Translations under genes and position numbers: made by a program | NCBI GenBank assembly: GCA_047495785.1 | Contig: JBLDXI010000013.1 | Coordinates: 1,674,001-1,738,000, forward strand | From: Lepidodermella squamata | Lineage: Eukaryota; Gastrotricha | Reading direction: 5' to 3' | Length of the DNA: 64,000 bases | The notes under the pieces: model-generated | What the model was told of the DNA's origin: nothing | Database searches by the model: none | Seen by the model: only the letters and a program-made list of their open reading frames with translations | Shown here: one piece after another, positions 1 through 13,800 of the stretch | Numbering within the stretch: position 1 is the stretch's first letter | How the letters are laid out: each line of letters opens with the position of its first letter

Positions 1-327
1 CGGCTCGGCGTTGACGAGGCGTTGCGCGTAGCCCCGCCATCGCCGCGCGCTAGGCGGACGGGCAGCCGGGGACGTAAGCGATCAATTTTTGCCAATTTAA
101 TTCCCTTTACCCGTCGCCGTGCACGACGCTGAGTATATTCTCAAGCAAATACGCAAATATGGCAGGCCCGGGACTTGGAACACTGAAATATCCCCGAAAT
201 ATATAACAATAATAATAGTAAATATAGTTAGCGGCACATCGATGGCGCCGGTCTTTCTGCTATGATTACTATTATTTCGTTTTCATTTCGTTTTCATTTT
301 GCTTGCCTGAGCTGCTCATCTTCGTAC

Positions 328-351
328 AATAATAATAATAATAATAATAAT
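328..351. repeat. (AAT)8 microsatellite
   Basis: Eight uninterrupted AAT units. Shorter AAT/ATA runs recur nearby (about 608-640, 700-740) and elsewhere in the non-coding parts of the window, for example near 17,700-17,930 and 18,340-18,390. Confidence 0.9.
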
Positions 352-2824
352 GTATATTACATTGTAATTGCGTTTATTATATATTGCACATGCGACCGCA
401 TCTCGGCCTCAGAGCCCAAGATGTCGGCTGTGGTAAATCTATAAATTACAAGCGCGCCCGCTTTTCGCTCCACTTCTTTCGACGCGAGCGCGCGACCCAG
501 AGGCGGATGCGAAAAGTATTGCGTTAGGTACCACAAGGAACTCGCGAATATTTCATTATATTTTGCTCCCTTCATAAGATGTCAAGTCTAGCACTGAATA
601 TAATTGTAAAATAATAATAATAATACTAATAATAGTAATAATCAGACGGAGGGCGGATGTCGTTGACATTTCATCGCACCCAACCCTCCGCAGAACATTA
701 CGTTATTAGTATTATTACTCATTATTATTACACAATATAAATTATAATATTGAACTCAACAATCATGGGCATATACGCACTCGAAGCTCTAGAAATCTAT
801 CTTCGATTCGAGGTAACTTCACGACAATGTAGCAACGTAAATACGAACAACATATTTCACAAGAGTGTGAAAAGGAAATGTGCTGGAAATTGCGAAACCA
901 TAGGGCCATAACGTGCCGCCTGAAGTTTCGAAGTGCGGTTCCCACACTCATATCGAATGAAAACGGATGTCAACTGTCGGTAGAATAGGGAGGGCATAAA
1001 CAACGCACGTCGAACGGAAATAAATTAGTCACAACAAGCGCGCAGATTTGTTTACGCAACATCACAGGGCAATTAAAATTTGAACTTGGCATGCAAGAAA
1101 AAAAGCCTTGGCTTCTGTGCACCGAGCATCATCACGTTATTTACCAGGTTGAAAACTTTGCGAGTGAAAATGGTCAAAGGCAAATACAATTTAATTTAAT
1201 AAAATGCAGCAAAATATACCGGGCAAATGACGAAAAATGAGCAGAAATCGCTATGTTGGCGAGCATTTTATACTAGCCGCTGAAACGGTAAATAAAGCTA
1301 AATTGCTGCGGCCGTATGAGCGTTCCTGGTGAATTTTATGAAGCTAATGGTAGTTAAGACTCGAAAATGTATGATTTAAAGCTTATTTATACCGCCACTT
1401 TTCAAATATTAAATTGATAAAATGGAATGCCGCTTCGCATAAATGGCTATCATCAAGGCAATCTCAAGCGATTGCATCAAATTGATGCGTCCAGTTGATG
1501 GCTAATAGCTAATGGCTTCTGATTGCGATATGATGACGATGACGGCGATATTATTCACATAATATGCAAATTGATTTTCGGCTCTCGCCGAGAATGCTTG
1601 TCTGTTTACGTACACAAATAACGCGCACATTTGCGGCTATCTTCGGTCTTTTATATTTTGATTGTCAACAGATTCGCGAACTCAATGTTTACGGCGACAG
1701 GAAAGCATCTTCATCTTCACAAAAGGCCACTAGAGCCGTATTTGATGGGTTTCATGAAGAAAGCATCAACATTTACTTCGCATTTCCGTTCATTCGGCGC
1801 ACAAAATTGAAGGATGAAAAGGTAATCAGCGACATTGATATATGCATATTATCACAACAGTGATTATACGGCGTCTTCCCCCGCTTTGCTAATGCACGCC
1901 TCCTGAACCGGCTGGAGTCGATATATCCGCAATTATGCTACAGTGATTTGTCAACTGGAAACTCAGCAGAAGGATGCCAGCGATAGCAACATAATAATTA
2001 AAGTATATAGTTGTGGAGCTCAAAAATATTGAAGAGAAATAACTTATAAATAGATAAAAACCCAGGGCAATACCAGGAGCCAGGAGCTTGCCACCTTGCG
2101 CTCGTCAGAAGGTGGTAAACGCGAATTGAAAACAAGATGAATCGCTTTTGTCTATCGGGGGAATATTTCATCCCCACCGAGACTTAGAAGAATGCCTTAG
2201 CACCAACGCTTTAGCTCTCTATTTTAGCCCACAATTTTTCCACGTTTTCCTCGATTTTGCATCTTCGTCGTGGTATAAGCTGACGACGAACACTGCGCAA
2301 CCCATTTTGTGCACGATGCGTACTCCTTCAGATTCGATTGGTTTTGCAGACACTTTTCTTTTCTTGCGCCTATAAAGTAAACTGAGCGAAATCTTTCAAA
2401 TTATACCTGCAACGAGAAACTCAAAATTCGAGAACCGAGAAAAACGAGAGAAACGAGAAAAAAATGTATGTACAAATCTGCGACCTTCGCAGGGTAAATT
2501 CAATTCAAGACTTTCGTAGTCGTACAGCGAACAACTCAGTTTTAATTATGCGAAATGAGCAGAACTTTGCCTATAATGCAAACATCGGTGGAACTGAAAA
2601 TCCTCAACTGCACTGTAAACGAATTCAAAAGAAAATCGTACTGCAGGGATGGAGTGCAGGAGTCATGGTCAAATTAATATATGCAATGCGGCAACTCGCC
2701 GCGATGTGTTTAGATGAATGTAGCCGACTTCTTTGTTTCAAAGGTCAGAATTTCAGGTTCCTTGTTAAAAATCTACTATCAGAATTTGGATAAATAATGG
2801 CTTATTCTATAGAGAAATGAAATC

Positions 2825-2850
2825 CCCCCCCCCCCCCCCCCCCCCCCCCG
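2825..2850. repeat. C homopolymer tract of about 26 nt
   Basis: An uninterrupted C run in AT-rich surroundings. A tract this long is prone to length error in sequencing and assembly, so its exact length should not be trusted. Confidence 0.85.
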
Positions 2851-3567
2851 ATCTGAAACCCCGAGCGAGTGTGCAAACTTACGACGAATGCCAATTTTAG
2901 GCCCGAGCAAATCACATTCGAATCCAATTTTAATCAGATTCCTTCAATGGGCATTGGAAAGGCGATCCGCCCATCAATTATGACTCACATCTGTCAAACC
3001 ATTTAAACTCGCATAGAGGTATTGCTATAGAGCCATTTGTATGGTCCATGCCCCATGGTCCATATCTCAATTTTTCAAGTCAAGAGCATACCAGCAGCTA
3101 TTAGTTTCCTACGAAAGCGAAGGTCGGATGTCTGACAAATCTGGCAAAACCGAAATTGTCATTTTCAGATCGGTTTTGAGGCAGCCTTGCGTCGCATCCG
3201 GAAGAAATTAATACCAAACGATTCCAGATTATTCATTGTTTTATTCCTCCTATTTTGATGAAGATTGATTGAAATTTATATGCCAAAAATTGGCGAATCT
3301 GGCGAAAACCTCCGCCACTGTTGACTCGGATCATCGGAACAAAATAACCGCAGACAATAATTAGCATAAATTCTGTTGATATTTTCAAATAACAAATAAC
3401 CAATATTACTAATTGCGAATTTAAACAAAAAAAGAAGTAGCGAAAATGTCTTGACCTTTATTAATCAATATCAGGTGCATCTTTTCGAGCTTTGTGCCAA
3501 GCTGAAAGTCGATGACTTCGGTCCTATCGGTTGAGCGTGTCCCGCAGGCAGGGTTATGGGGTATGGT

Positions 3568-3623
3568 TAATGGATAATGGATAATGGATAATGGATAATG
3601 GATAATGGATAATGGATAATGGA
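3568..3623. repeat. TAATGGA minisatellite, 8 copies of 7 bp
   Basis: Eight perfect tandem copies of the 7-bp unit TAATGGA. The reverse strand translates to a repetitive S-I-I-H-Y-P-L peptide, which explains the spurious minus-strand ORF at 3554-3745. No function is apparent. Confidence 0.92.
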
Positions 3624-4412
3624 TAAGAATCTTGAATAGGTTTTGATGTTGTCTGGAAGAACTTGATCAGTAATGTCAAATCGCTTTTACCTCGTCCACA
3701 CTGCTCGTCGCAATCTTGGTATATATGTATATTTTTGCTGCTCATTTAGTTTTCTTGGGTTAACGGTGAAATTCTGAAGTTCTGTTACTCGCTGATCCGC
3801 AGATTAATCAGACTATTAAGCAGAGCATCTATCACAACTGCTGATCAAACCCTTCGGTCGATCAACTCAGTTTTGGGTCAAGTTTGTTGGTCAATTGTCC
3901 ATTGTCAATTTCCGAATAATCCCTGTTTCTCTAGATCGTTTTGAAGGCTTTTCTCATGTGTATTAAGATTCTTCCCGTATCACGTATGAAAAATCACGTA
4001 GAGCATTATTTTTCTTGAAATTAGTTCGGACTCTCAGATTATTGAAAAGAGCAGTGTCTCGATCTATGCAGCGATCATATTTGTACGTCAGATTCACAGT
4101 AGTACTGTGTTTTTCGTATACACTATTGGCTGAACTTCCAGAAATCCTGTACCATGAGAATATTCCGAGTGTTACTTGCTATTGGCTATTAGCTATGTGT
4201 GAAACATACGAATCAGGAGGCATTCATGCTGAGCTTCAATCACTCAAATAGCCATTAGCTTAAATCTGCAGGCCATTCCCGTGTTACTGAAATTCACATT
4301 CTGAAATTTGCTACGCCCGGTTTACTGTCGATTGAAAATTGAAAACTTCGCTTATTACCCTCTCGTGCATTTAAGACCATCTCTTTTTTGCGGTAGGTAG
4401 CATTAATTTGTG

Positions 4413-5671
4413 ATGCACAATCGAGATGACGATATGTTGCTGGCGCCCAGAGCAGATGAGCTTGCCGCTGCCGCCTCATCATCAACCCTTGCTACAACGA
4501 CTGTAATATCAGCTGACGCAGACTCAGATCCACAGGTTCCTTGTTGGAGGGGAGCAAAGGCGTGCTTTTGTACGTTACGGCGCTATCTCCTCGTCGCAAT
4601 TTGTGATATTCTCATCATTACTGTCCTCTGTGTGACTCTTGTCGAACCTCGATGGCTAATGATTCGGCAAGGACAATGCCGAATAAACGGCAGAGAAGGT
4701 CGCTATATTGGTGTTGATTTTTTCTTTTCTCGTGGGCTCTACTCTGAAGGTCCACAGGAAATCGTCTTTCGTTACGGCGATAACAGTAAGAATTATTAAG
4801 TGACATTAATCTCGGTGCTAAATAATCTTTCCTATTGCAGATGAATTAATAAATTGTTTGAACGCTGCCGCTGTAACAATTTTTCGATGTGCCGTTACTC
4901 TTATAATTTGCTGTATTTGTCTCACGCTTGTATCCTTCTTCTTCTGCATTGTAAAATTGCGGATTCAATTATTTTTGGTGATAAGGAAATATGCAGTCTT
5001 CAACATTGTTACTGGTAAGGTACCTAATTTCTTTCAATACCATTTTTGATTCTATTGATGGAATTCCAGCGATAATCTGTGCTGCCGTGCTCGTGTTGGT
5101 ATTTTGCGCAAGTGATGAAGTTAATAGCATCCAACAACGTCCACTGAGAGTTCACACCGCGGCTGATGGAATGGTTGGCTCGGCGATGAACCCTCAGTAT
5201 GTGTCACTTGATCCTTACGCAATTACTGACTTCTCGACCGGTTACTACTTGGTACTACTCGCTGCGTTCCTGTCACTTTTAGCTGTTGGAATCACCCTAA
5301 TTGACTGCGCTTGCTATCACCAAGTTTTCACTTCATCGCGGCATTCATCTCGTGGTTACGAGCGTTTAATAGCCTCTTCTAATAGCGTGGCTAATACGGA
5401 ACAAGCCGCCGCTCCACCGGCTGCAGTTGCGAGTTCTAGTCGCCGAGCCATCTTCGCAGTGCCCATTGTTAGTAATCCGGGCAGTCGAAGCAGTCGAGGT
5501 GCCGCATTTACTACGGTGACGGAGAACGCATCAGGCTTATTACCACCGCCTCCACCTTATTCAGTCGCCGCGAATAGCAATAGCAGCGGTACATCGGCGC
5601 CTCTCAGCTCACCTGCGCCTCAGCTATTAGCCGGGTCGAGTGGTGCAGTTTCTACCCCGTCTCAAGCCTAA
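4413..5671 (+). CDS. TMEM127: TMEM127-like endosomal/lysosomal membrane protein
   Basis: Three exons, 4413-4785, 4841-5014 and 5070-5671, give 382 residues; introns are 55 nt, GT-AG, and keep frame. After a disordered N-terminus, TM1 (about residues 59-77) runs into T-L-V-E-P-R-W-L, matching the A-L-A-E-P-A-W-L signature of TMEM127. Exon 2 encodes the C-L-N-A-A-A-V helix corresponding to C-M-N-P-Q-T-V, and exon 3 supplies two more helices including F-S-T-G-Y-Y-L-V. The cytosolic tail carries a PPPPPY (PPxY-type) motif, as vertebrate TMEM127 does (PPPAY); such motifs bind NEDD4-family WW domains. TMEM127 is an endolysosomal tumour suppressor acting on mTORC1 signalling and receptor trafficking. 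This protein is longer than human TMEM127 (238 aa), mainly through its Ser/Ala-rich tail. The start is the first ATG in frame; an in-frame GTG lies just before it. Confidence 0.85.
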
Positions 5672-6168
5672 TTAGCACTAATAGCGTACAAGATTTTTAC
5701 TCTCATGTTTTATTTTACCCTTTTCTTACGGCTATGACGCTGAAGCGCTATGATCTTATCACAAGCGTGTTGAAAAGACAAATTATTTCGTGCCATGGAA
5801 GTGTATAATATGGTGAATCGATATCAGATTCTTATAATTGTGGAAAAAGCTTGTTGCGCTTAATTTCAGTCCTTGGTTTCGAAGTTGTTGGATGTATTAT
5901 GAATCTTTACCCTATCTTTAAGCTTTCCGACTGGAATATTCTTAGTTCAATCACTGTCTTAAAGTTCTGATTTTCGGGGATTTTTATAATATTTTTGTTG
6001 CCGCATGTCTATCTAGTAGAATAATTAATCTAAACTGTGTCATCAACCCCTCTATTTGAACATGGAAAGTTTCTTGGACAAAGCATATAACCGAGTCGGA
6101 AATGGCTACGTTAAAGTACCTTTGTTATTGTTTTTGAATGGATATCAGATCTTGCAAAGAAACGTTTT

Positions 6169-6174
6169 AATAAA
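6169..6174 (+). promoter_or_regulatory. Poly(A) signal AATAAA, TMEM127-like gene
   Basis: First AATAAA after the stop at 5671, followed by a GT/T-rich stretch from about 6181. It implies a 3'UTR of about 500 nt. Confidence 0.6.
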
Positions 6175-9100
6175 AATGAATTTGATTATTTCTTGGTGTT
6201 TTTTCTGTATATATATATATGAAAGGAAAAGCAGGTGCATTATTCAAGCTGGATGTCTGCTTACTGAGTAACTGAGAAGTAACAGCAGTCATATGCAAGA
6301 CTCGGATGTTGGTTTAGCAGCACAAGAACGGGTTCCCGGCGGGGCCTGAAAGCTGAGTGTGAAATGAAATGAGTAATACATAGTACATGATTGCCTACAA
6401 TTCCTCTGGCCTACTTGAGTAAAGTAATCCGTAAACCTGCTATGACTTGCCTGCGAAAACAGGCTAGCCAAGAACATGTTCGACGTCTTCGGCTATTTGC
6501 GTTGTCCACGGGACTAAAATCGCAGGACCGATCGACAGTATTATATAAAATTGGAGCAACCAGACGCGCGATTCTGAAAGACTTATCAAATTAACTGAGA
6601 GCTAAGAGCTAACAATTTTGGATATGCCATGGTGACAACTTAATCAGCCTAATTCAAGCTATTCCCCTGCTAAGTTGATATGCTACAGGATCCATTTTGG
6701 ATTCAATCTATACGATAAATCTTTAGAAAAATGTAGTTTCATCGCGCACACCATGAATTATCTCTAATATTGGAATATTTGGAAAGCTCTAGGCAGCTTA
6801 GAATCGTGCGAGCATTTTTCTGATGAAGCAATTGTCTACTTCTGAACTTTTAAAAGGGTCTAAATACTTGCAGTACTAATTAAGGTTCCAACCGTTCCAA
6901 CTCCAAAATTAAGCCTGTCTTAGATAACGGGGTTAACAGGGCCTTGCAAAATTTTACTTGTCGTTGCCCGGTTGCGTACTGAAATGGTCAAACATTTCCT
7001 CGTGTTGCAATGTACTGTATCCACATGTTGCATCCAATTAAGTGCACCGTGGCATTTTATTTGGCCTCTGGGACTGCTAATATCGGAGAAATAACTGATT
7101 TTTCAGATCGATACTGGGAATCGACGTATTTGCAGGCTGAGGTATAACTCGTAGACTGACCACCGATAGCGCAAAATGCGATTAATTGTGAGATAATCGA
7201 CTAAGCATTATTTCAAAACAATGAAAAATGATGTGAAGACAGCTGGAAACAATTGTAACAGCCAGTGGTAGCCATCCATGGAACATCATCGGTTGGGAAT
7301 AATTTCTGATAGCGGAAAGCTCCATCAAGTTTTAGAGACAGGTTCGTGAGTAGCTATTCTAAGCCTGTCAATCTTAAGTTATGGTGAGCTTTTCCAAAAT
7401 TTCCTTTTGGAACGACCCTTGACCCTCGAACTGCATGAATGCACCATACTGGCTGAAGTATGACCTTCCGCAAGCTTCGGCTTTTGAAATCGAGATCTCA
7501 ATTGCTTAGCCTGCTGGGAAAACTCGGCAAAACTCGGCAATGTGATTTGTTGGAACCTGCGATCACAGATGTGGCAACCAGTACAGTGACTTGAGGGTTG
7601 GAAAAAAGACAGTAAGGTGATTTCTTTCACTTTTATTTGATCCTTCCTTCGCGAATTTTTTCGCATTGGTTTTTCTTTATCTATAATCCTACTGCAATTG
7701 TATAATTTGTCACTAAATAATTTCGCATTATTACTTTCTTGATCTCGCAGCGCACACAACGTCGTCCAGGTTCACCACAAACACTCGTTCATTCATTCGA
7801 CTTGTCACCACCATGCACTTAGACGCATCATCTCAAGTACAATCATAAACAAGATAGAGACGAAAGGAGACGGGCAGGAAAGAGAAGTCATCAGAACATA
7901 TGATGATGAATAAGGAGCAACAACGAGTAGAAGGCTGCGAACGACGCTGACAACAATTTGCACAGAAAGAAAATGTTTCATTTTGCGTATCACCCTAGAT
8001 GTGAGACTTGAAATTCCTTACATCTTGCCAGAATAATTTATACAATATTATCGGTATTTTTTTAGAGAAATAGTATCTATTGATTTTAGGCACGTTGGAA
8101 GCAAAACTTCGTTGTTCCGTCAAAGTAAAAGAAACCAGAAAATTATTTTTTTATCAATGCTTTCTTCAATCATTTTCTTTTTAGCTTTAAAGCGAACACC
8201 TCAACATCTTGCACGATGAGGTGAAACAAATCTTCTCTCCTTATGATTTCCTCTCGAGGCAACGAAACAGAGAACAAGGAGGAAATTCAGTCATCAATGT
8301 GGACATAATTTCATCTGCTTGATGCGCGGACACGCATATGAAGTAACACTTGAGGGTTGGAATAGGTTTCAGAAGTGTTTTGTACAAGCAGTCTGGATAT
8401 TTACAATATAACGATATATCTGTCTTTATTTAGATAATCATCATCACTACAGGTATCTTCGAAAGTGTTATCGCTTTTCAACTTTGAAACCAGCGTAATG
8501 GGCTTGTTCTGATGTATTATTATTGTATTATAATTTAGCAGACTTTTTATGATGAAAACCGACTTATGTTTGAAGTAAGAATGGAGGAATCTTTACACTT
8601 GTAGGCTTCGTCAAATGGGATTTGGGCCTTTTACAAAGGACTGCAGAGTAAAAAACGAGAAAACATATGGAGATGACACGTTCAATCATAATTTGGCAGT
8701 TTTTACATCAAGTGCATTAATCATAACGTAGTAGATATTTCCAACATTAGGTGCCTCTCCTAGTTGCTCCGAGCAGCTTGAATATCTTAGCAATTCTTAG
8801 AAGTAATCAGAAACCGGCTGTTCAACGGTAGCATTTCCACGATAAAGATATTTACTATTATGTACAACAGATACAAATATTTTTTATCGACACAACTAAG
8901 CTTCGATGCGACGATTGTAGGAGGATGAGGAGAAAGGGAAAATCGGAAGATGAAGGCGCCAATTGTGTATTTTTTTCACTGTTGCGGAAGTCGCTACGGC
9001 TAATTACATCAATTTGTTTGACTACACATCTTTTCTCGAACAGTGACCACATGAACTGAGCAATCATTCACGGTGTAATTCCAGTTTGGCGTCGAGAGAG

Positions 9101-10885
9101 ACAGATAGAGAGAGAAATACAAAGTGCCTCGAATTTTCCACAACGAAACAGATCAGTTGCAGTCATGGTGTTTGTTTTTAGCTCGCAGTTTCGTTTCTGA
9201 TTCATACATTCTTTAATTTGAGAGGAGACTATCATCGTATGAAAATTCTTCCGCGATCGTCGCTTGAGTTTTTACCTTTTTACACATTATTTATAAGAAA
9301 TAGCAGTAATTATTAACAAAATAAATTGGTGATTAGTTTTCTTGAATTTAAGAACGCGGTTATCAATATTCTCCATATATCATCATTATTAACAAAAAGG
9401 CGACCAGATATGAAATTGGTCTAGCAGGCAACGCGAAGGCAACGCAATGACTAATCGGATAGCTTGATCCTTGTACACGATCCCTTTTGCTGAGTCCAAA
9501 CACTTTAATCTTCTATTCTCATTATTATCTCTGAATAGATGTCTTGATAATAACAGGGCATGCATGTTAGCGCGAAAGATATTTTGAGAGAGAGAGAGTA
9601 GTCGCGGTTATTAACAAACTTCATAATGTTTTCGCTAGGAAAAACGACATGCGTGAGAAGAATTTGATGATGAATCATAGACGCTGATCGAATCTATCAT
9701 TAAACGACCGACTTTACAGAGAAAACGGTGGGAGTTTAATTTAAAGAAAACAAAACAAATGTGTCTTGGACGTCCAGGTTATCTCCATCAATCATGTGAC
9801 CAGCGCAACAATTTCAACAACAAAAAGAATGGTATTTTGAATAGACGGAAGAGCGTAGGATGGATAAGTCTATATATTTATATCATATATGTATATAGGT
9901 ATGTATGAACGAATAGCCTCGCTTAAATCCAAAAGCTGCCGCGGCACGATGGCGGACAAAAACGAACAACTTCAAAAAGTGTGCCACTAGATTACAATTT
10001 ATATGTAACTTTTATGTACAAATACGGACGACAATGGTCAAAAAATTAGAAGAGAAGAACTGTGGCCGGGGATGATAAGATTCTGTTTTCACAAAATGGA
10101 TTTGAATCCGAAACATTTTTATGATCGTAGCAGATGATGGCTATTCAGTATTTATAGCATACGGTATTGTCGTAATAACGGTATATCTGGAATATTTACA
10201 TAGGAATTCAATGTATACATATTTCAAAAATTATATTCATCTGTGAAGATTAACAACGTTCTTCATAATATGCTCTTTAAATATAGATGTAATTACTATT
10301 TCGCGGCATTCTTTCCTTTCTTTATCATAAGAATAATATTCAATTTTCATATAGTAAGAAGGAGAAAGCAAGAAATCACAATCAACGTCAATGACGCAGC
10401 AGAACCCCGCCAATGAACATATTTTTAGGCTTCGTTTTCATTTTCATCATTATCATCATGAACGATTCAAGAATCCGTGTTAAATAGGACTATGTAATAA
10501 TTAATAAAGATAATTATCATTCTGAATAGCCGATATCGGCTCCATTCAATTTTTTCTGAAAATTTCTTCATATTTTTTTAAATATCACATCACTCAAATC
10601 AGAATTGTAGAGAGCGAGAAAAAGCGAGAAATGAACAGGGGTGCAATCAATCATCATTATCGGACGTTATCAGTCAAAATAGTCAAGGTGAAACACAGCG
10701 ACAATAAGAGGCGGAAGAAACCCCAGCTTTTCTCTTTTTCCCGCGCATATCTCTTCCTTTTACCCGACAACAAAATGCGTGTCTTGGAGCATAATTGGAA
10801 CAATTTTTGTATTTTTTATATAATAATAATATAAGAATTATTATCTATCTATCATATATCCGGAATCTCGTAATCCCTGAGATTA
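6175..10885. other. Intergenic region and probable LARP4 3'UTR, no confident gene
   Basis: Short ORFs (for example 7379-7759 and 7805-7993, both minus) carry no recognisable domain. Sequence just left of 10,885 must include the LARP4-like 3'UTR, but I could not pick its poly(A) site with confidence; minus-strand AATAAA occurs near 8,423 and 7,637, which would mean a long 3'UTR. Simple GA (9585-9598) and TA repeats are present. Confidence 0.5.
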
Positions 10886-13800
10886 CTAAGACCCAGTCGG
10901 CGCCTCTGACGACTGCCGGCCGCTCTGTTGGGGTGCAGGCCGCCTGCTGTTCTGACTTCCATTGCTGTTGTAGTAGCCACCCCGGCCGTTGCTTGGCGCA
11001 CCACGTCGCGGACCACCGTAACCGCTTTGCTGTTGCTGAGCCGCTGCGGATGAAACTGCACTTTGTTGCTGTGATTGTTGCGATTGCGGTTGTGAAGCAG
11101 GTGCGTTAACCGATGTCGTCGATGTTGCCGCAGATACGTTAGCAACCGAACCAGGAGAAGGAGAGGGCGCACCAGTTGGCGAGGCAGGGGGCGGAACTGC
11201 ACTACCTGCACGAGCACCGAGAATAGGCACCGCCTGAAAATTCAGTATAGCAATGTAATGATGAGTAATTCAGTGAGTCTGGGGGTCAATTTCGAACCTG
11301 ATCTGACGAGGAATTATCTGATGAGGCATTGTTAGATGAAGAGACTTGTTGAGAGGAGCCAGGAGCCGCTGGTTCCTTGCCACGCAGCATAGCCGCATAG
11401 CTGATTTGAGCGGGAGGTACGGTCTGAGCAAGTGATTGGGAAGCGTTCGAGTTGTTGTTGCTGTTGGTGGTCACCGTGGCCGAGGAAGAGTTGGACGAAG
11501 AGCGCCCGTCGCCAGACACCCGCGACTTGTTCGACGCTTCAGAAGCAGCAGTCACAGCCGCCGAGTTGTTGTTGCTGGTCGACGACGCCGAGGAACCGGG
11601 TTGCCGCGACCGCGTCAACGAGTCGGCGCGCGCGGGTGAGCGGCGGTCGATATCACTCGAGTTCGAAGCGAATTCAGCAGCGTGTTTGCTTGTCACTTGG
11701 TTCATGACTTGCACGGGGCTGGGTGATGGGGCACTCGGCGAGGGCGGGACCGGGGACGCCGATTGGGCCCGGTGCGACTGGGCCACCACTGACGCGGCGG
11801 TCGTCGGCACTGACTGTTGAGCTTGGCCTTGCTGTTGAGCGAGCTGCGGCGAGGAGCCACTCAATGCTGTTTGGCCGGGAGCTGCGTTGGTCGCCTCTAA
11901 AACCGGGAAGGATCCCGGATCTAGAATGAAAGATTGCTGATTTTGCATGCCACGACCACCGGAGCCACCCTGGTGTGACGCGCCTGATTGCGAATTCGGA
12001 GAGTTCAGGTCGCGATCACCATCGGCGCCCATCGATTTCGTCATGCGGTCGGAGCCAGTGCCCATGTGCCCGCCACGACCACCGCGCATAGAACTCGGGC
12101 CTCGACCAAACTGCGAAGAGCCTTGCAAACCATCACTTCCCATGCTACCGTCCATCGGCGGCCTTTGACCACGTTCGCCCTGAATAGGACCAGTTCGACC
12201 TCCTCGACCACCTCTCCGCTCACCCATGTAGCGACTAGTTCCTCGGTCCCTAAAATCAAAGACATAACTAATCATGATCAATAATTCAAAAATGATTAGG
12301 AAATTCACCTTTGGATCGGCTTTCCTCCCATAACACCGGTTCCGGAGGAAATACCGCCAACCATGGCACCACTCGGTGAAGAGCCCGAAGTAGAGCTGTA
12401 ACCACTGCTTTTGCCAGGTGAAACCGAAGTCCCGCCGCTTTGTGCGTTGCCGCGGCCGAGGGATCGTTGAGGATTTAACCCGCTTGGAGCGCCGTCTTCT
12501 TCACCGTGGTCCTGGTTGTTCTGGTTTGGCGCTCGCCTGTGGTAATGCTGATCTTCGCTGTTGTACGGACCCGGTTGCAACCGTTGCTGCGAGATGTCGA
12601 TAGGTGGCGGCATCGGAGGTGGATGCCGCGTTGGCCCCGATTGGTCGTAGAAATTATTCGAATCGCCTTGGCCTTGAAGATTTTGATTCTGAACACCGTA
12701 CGATTGTCGGTAACGGCCACCTTGCGATGAGCCCTGACGACTTCCCGACTGTTGACCAGTTTGTTGTTGTTGACCAGACTGTTGTTGACCGAAGCGATTG
12801 GCTTTAAATTATACAAAACAATTAGTTTATCGAATAGCAATCAACACCACAATAGCATGCCTACTTAAAAGCGCTTGACCACGTTAATTTATCTTCTGAT
12901 TTCTTTCAAAAGCACTGCTACGAACTTATTGCTCACGTTCAAGATGCGCTGCTTCACTTATTCTACTTGTATTCTCAGCGGCAGTTTCTTTAAAAAAATC
13001 AGCAACTATTCACGCGAACGAAAACACCAGATGGGTGACAAATTTACAGTTCAACTTTTATTCGTTTATTGAGATTAATGGAGGTTATACTTGTATAATT
13101 TAAGGATTATCAACACGGGTTAGCTAGACATACCACTGACTACAGCAGAGTTGCGATTAGGCTGCTGTTGATTTTGCTGGTTCTGCTGGGTCGCATACGC
13201 CGCTTGAGAACCCAGCATTTGAAGCTGTTGTTGCTGAGCATTAGCAGCCGCGTTTTGCTGCGCGGCAGCCACGTTCTGAATAGTTTGCTGCATAGTTTGA
13301 CCCTGGGCCGCCATTGCCATCGCGACCGCAGCAGCGGCGGCGGCCGGAGTGGTATACGAGCCGAAAAGATGAGGAGGGAACTGAGCGGCGATGAGCGGCG
13401 GCCTCGGACCCTGCTGACCCGGGGCAGAAGGAGCGAAAATTCTGGCACCGGCCTGACCAGCGAAGGCATTTTGCTGTTGACCGGCCTGATTTTGTCCCTG
13501 ATCGGCAGTGTTCGGGGCAGAGGCAGCTCCTGCCTGTCCACCTGATTGCTGCTGACCGCCCTGGGCGTTCCATCCAGCGTTACCTTGCCCGGCTTGGCTC
13601 GCGTTTTGCGCCGCGGCCTGTTGAGCAGCAGCTTGTTGCTGTTGCTGTTGTTGTTGTTGCTGCTGCTGCTGGTGATGCTGATAGAAATTCTGCTGTTGCT
13701 GAAGGGCAGCCAACATCAATTGAGGCTGCAGCTGAGCACCTTGCTGGAAGTACAGTTGCTGAAAAGCGGCTTGTGCATTGCTTTGAGCCTGGCTCGCAGC

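Larger units (their letters stand above)
1..4412. other. Intergenic/5' flank, no confident gene
   Basis: No open frame here resembles a known protein; the longest (1564-1863, +, 99 codons) has no recognisable motif. The first ~75 bases are far more GC-rich than the rest and end in a donor-like GTAAGC at 74, so they could be the edge of an exon or a CpG-rich promoter. The remainder is AT-rich with simple repeats (AAT microsatellite, C homopolymer, TAATGGA minisatellite, listed separately). It probably includes the promoter and perhaps a 5'UTR exon of the TMEM127-like gene at 4413. Confidence 0.6.

Noticed and set aside
1564-1863. 99-codon plus-strand ORF
   Set aside because: No motif, no splice context and AT-rich surroundings; consistent with chance.
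3554-3745. 63-codon minus ORF with repeated S-I-I-H-Y-P-L
   Set aside because: It is the translation of the TAATGGA minisatellite.
7379-7759. 126-codon minus ORF downstream of LARP4
   Set aside because: Basic, with no recognisable domain, and lying where the LARP4 3'UTR or intergenic DNA is expected; not enough to call a gene.
11432-11820. Several plus-strand ORFs rich in Ser/Arg/Val opposite LARP4
   Set aside because: They are antisense shadows of the low-complexity LARP4 coding sequence.
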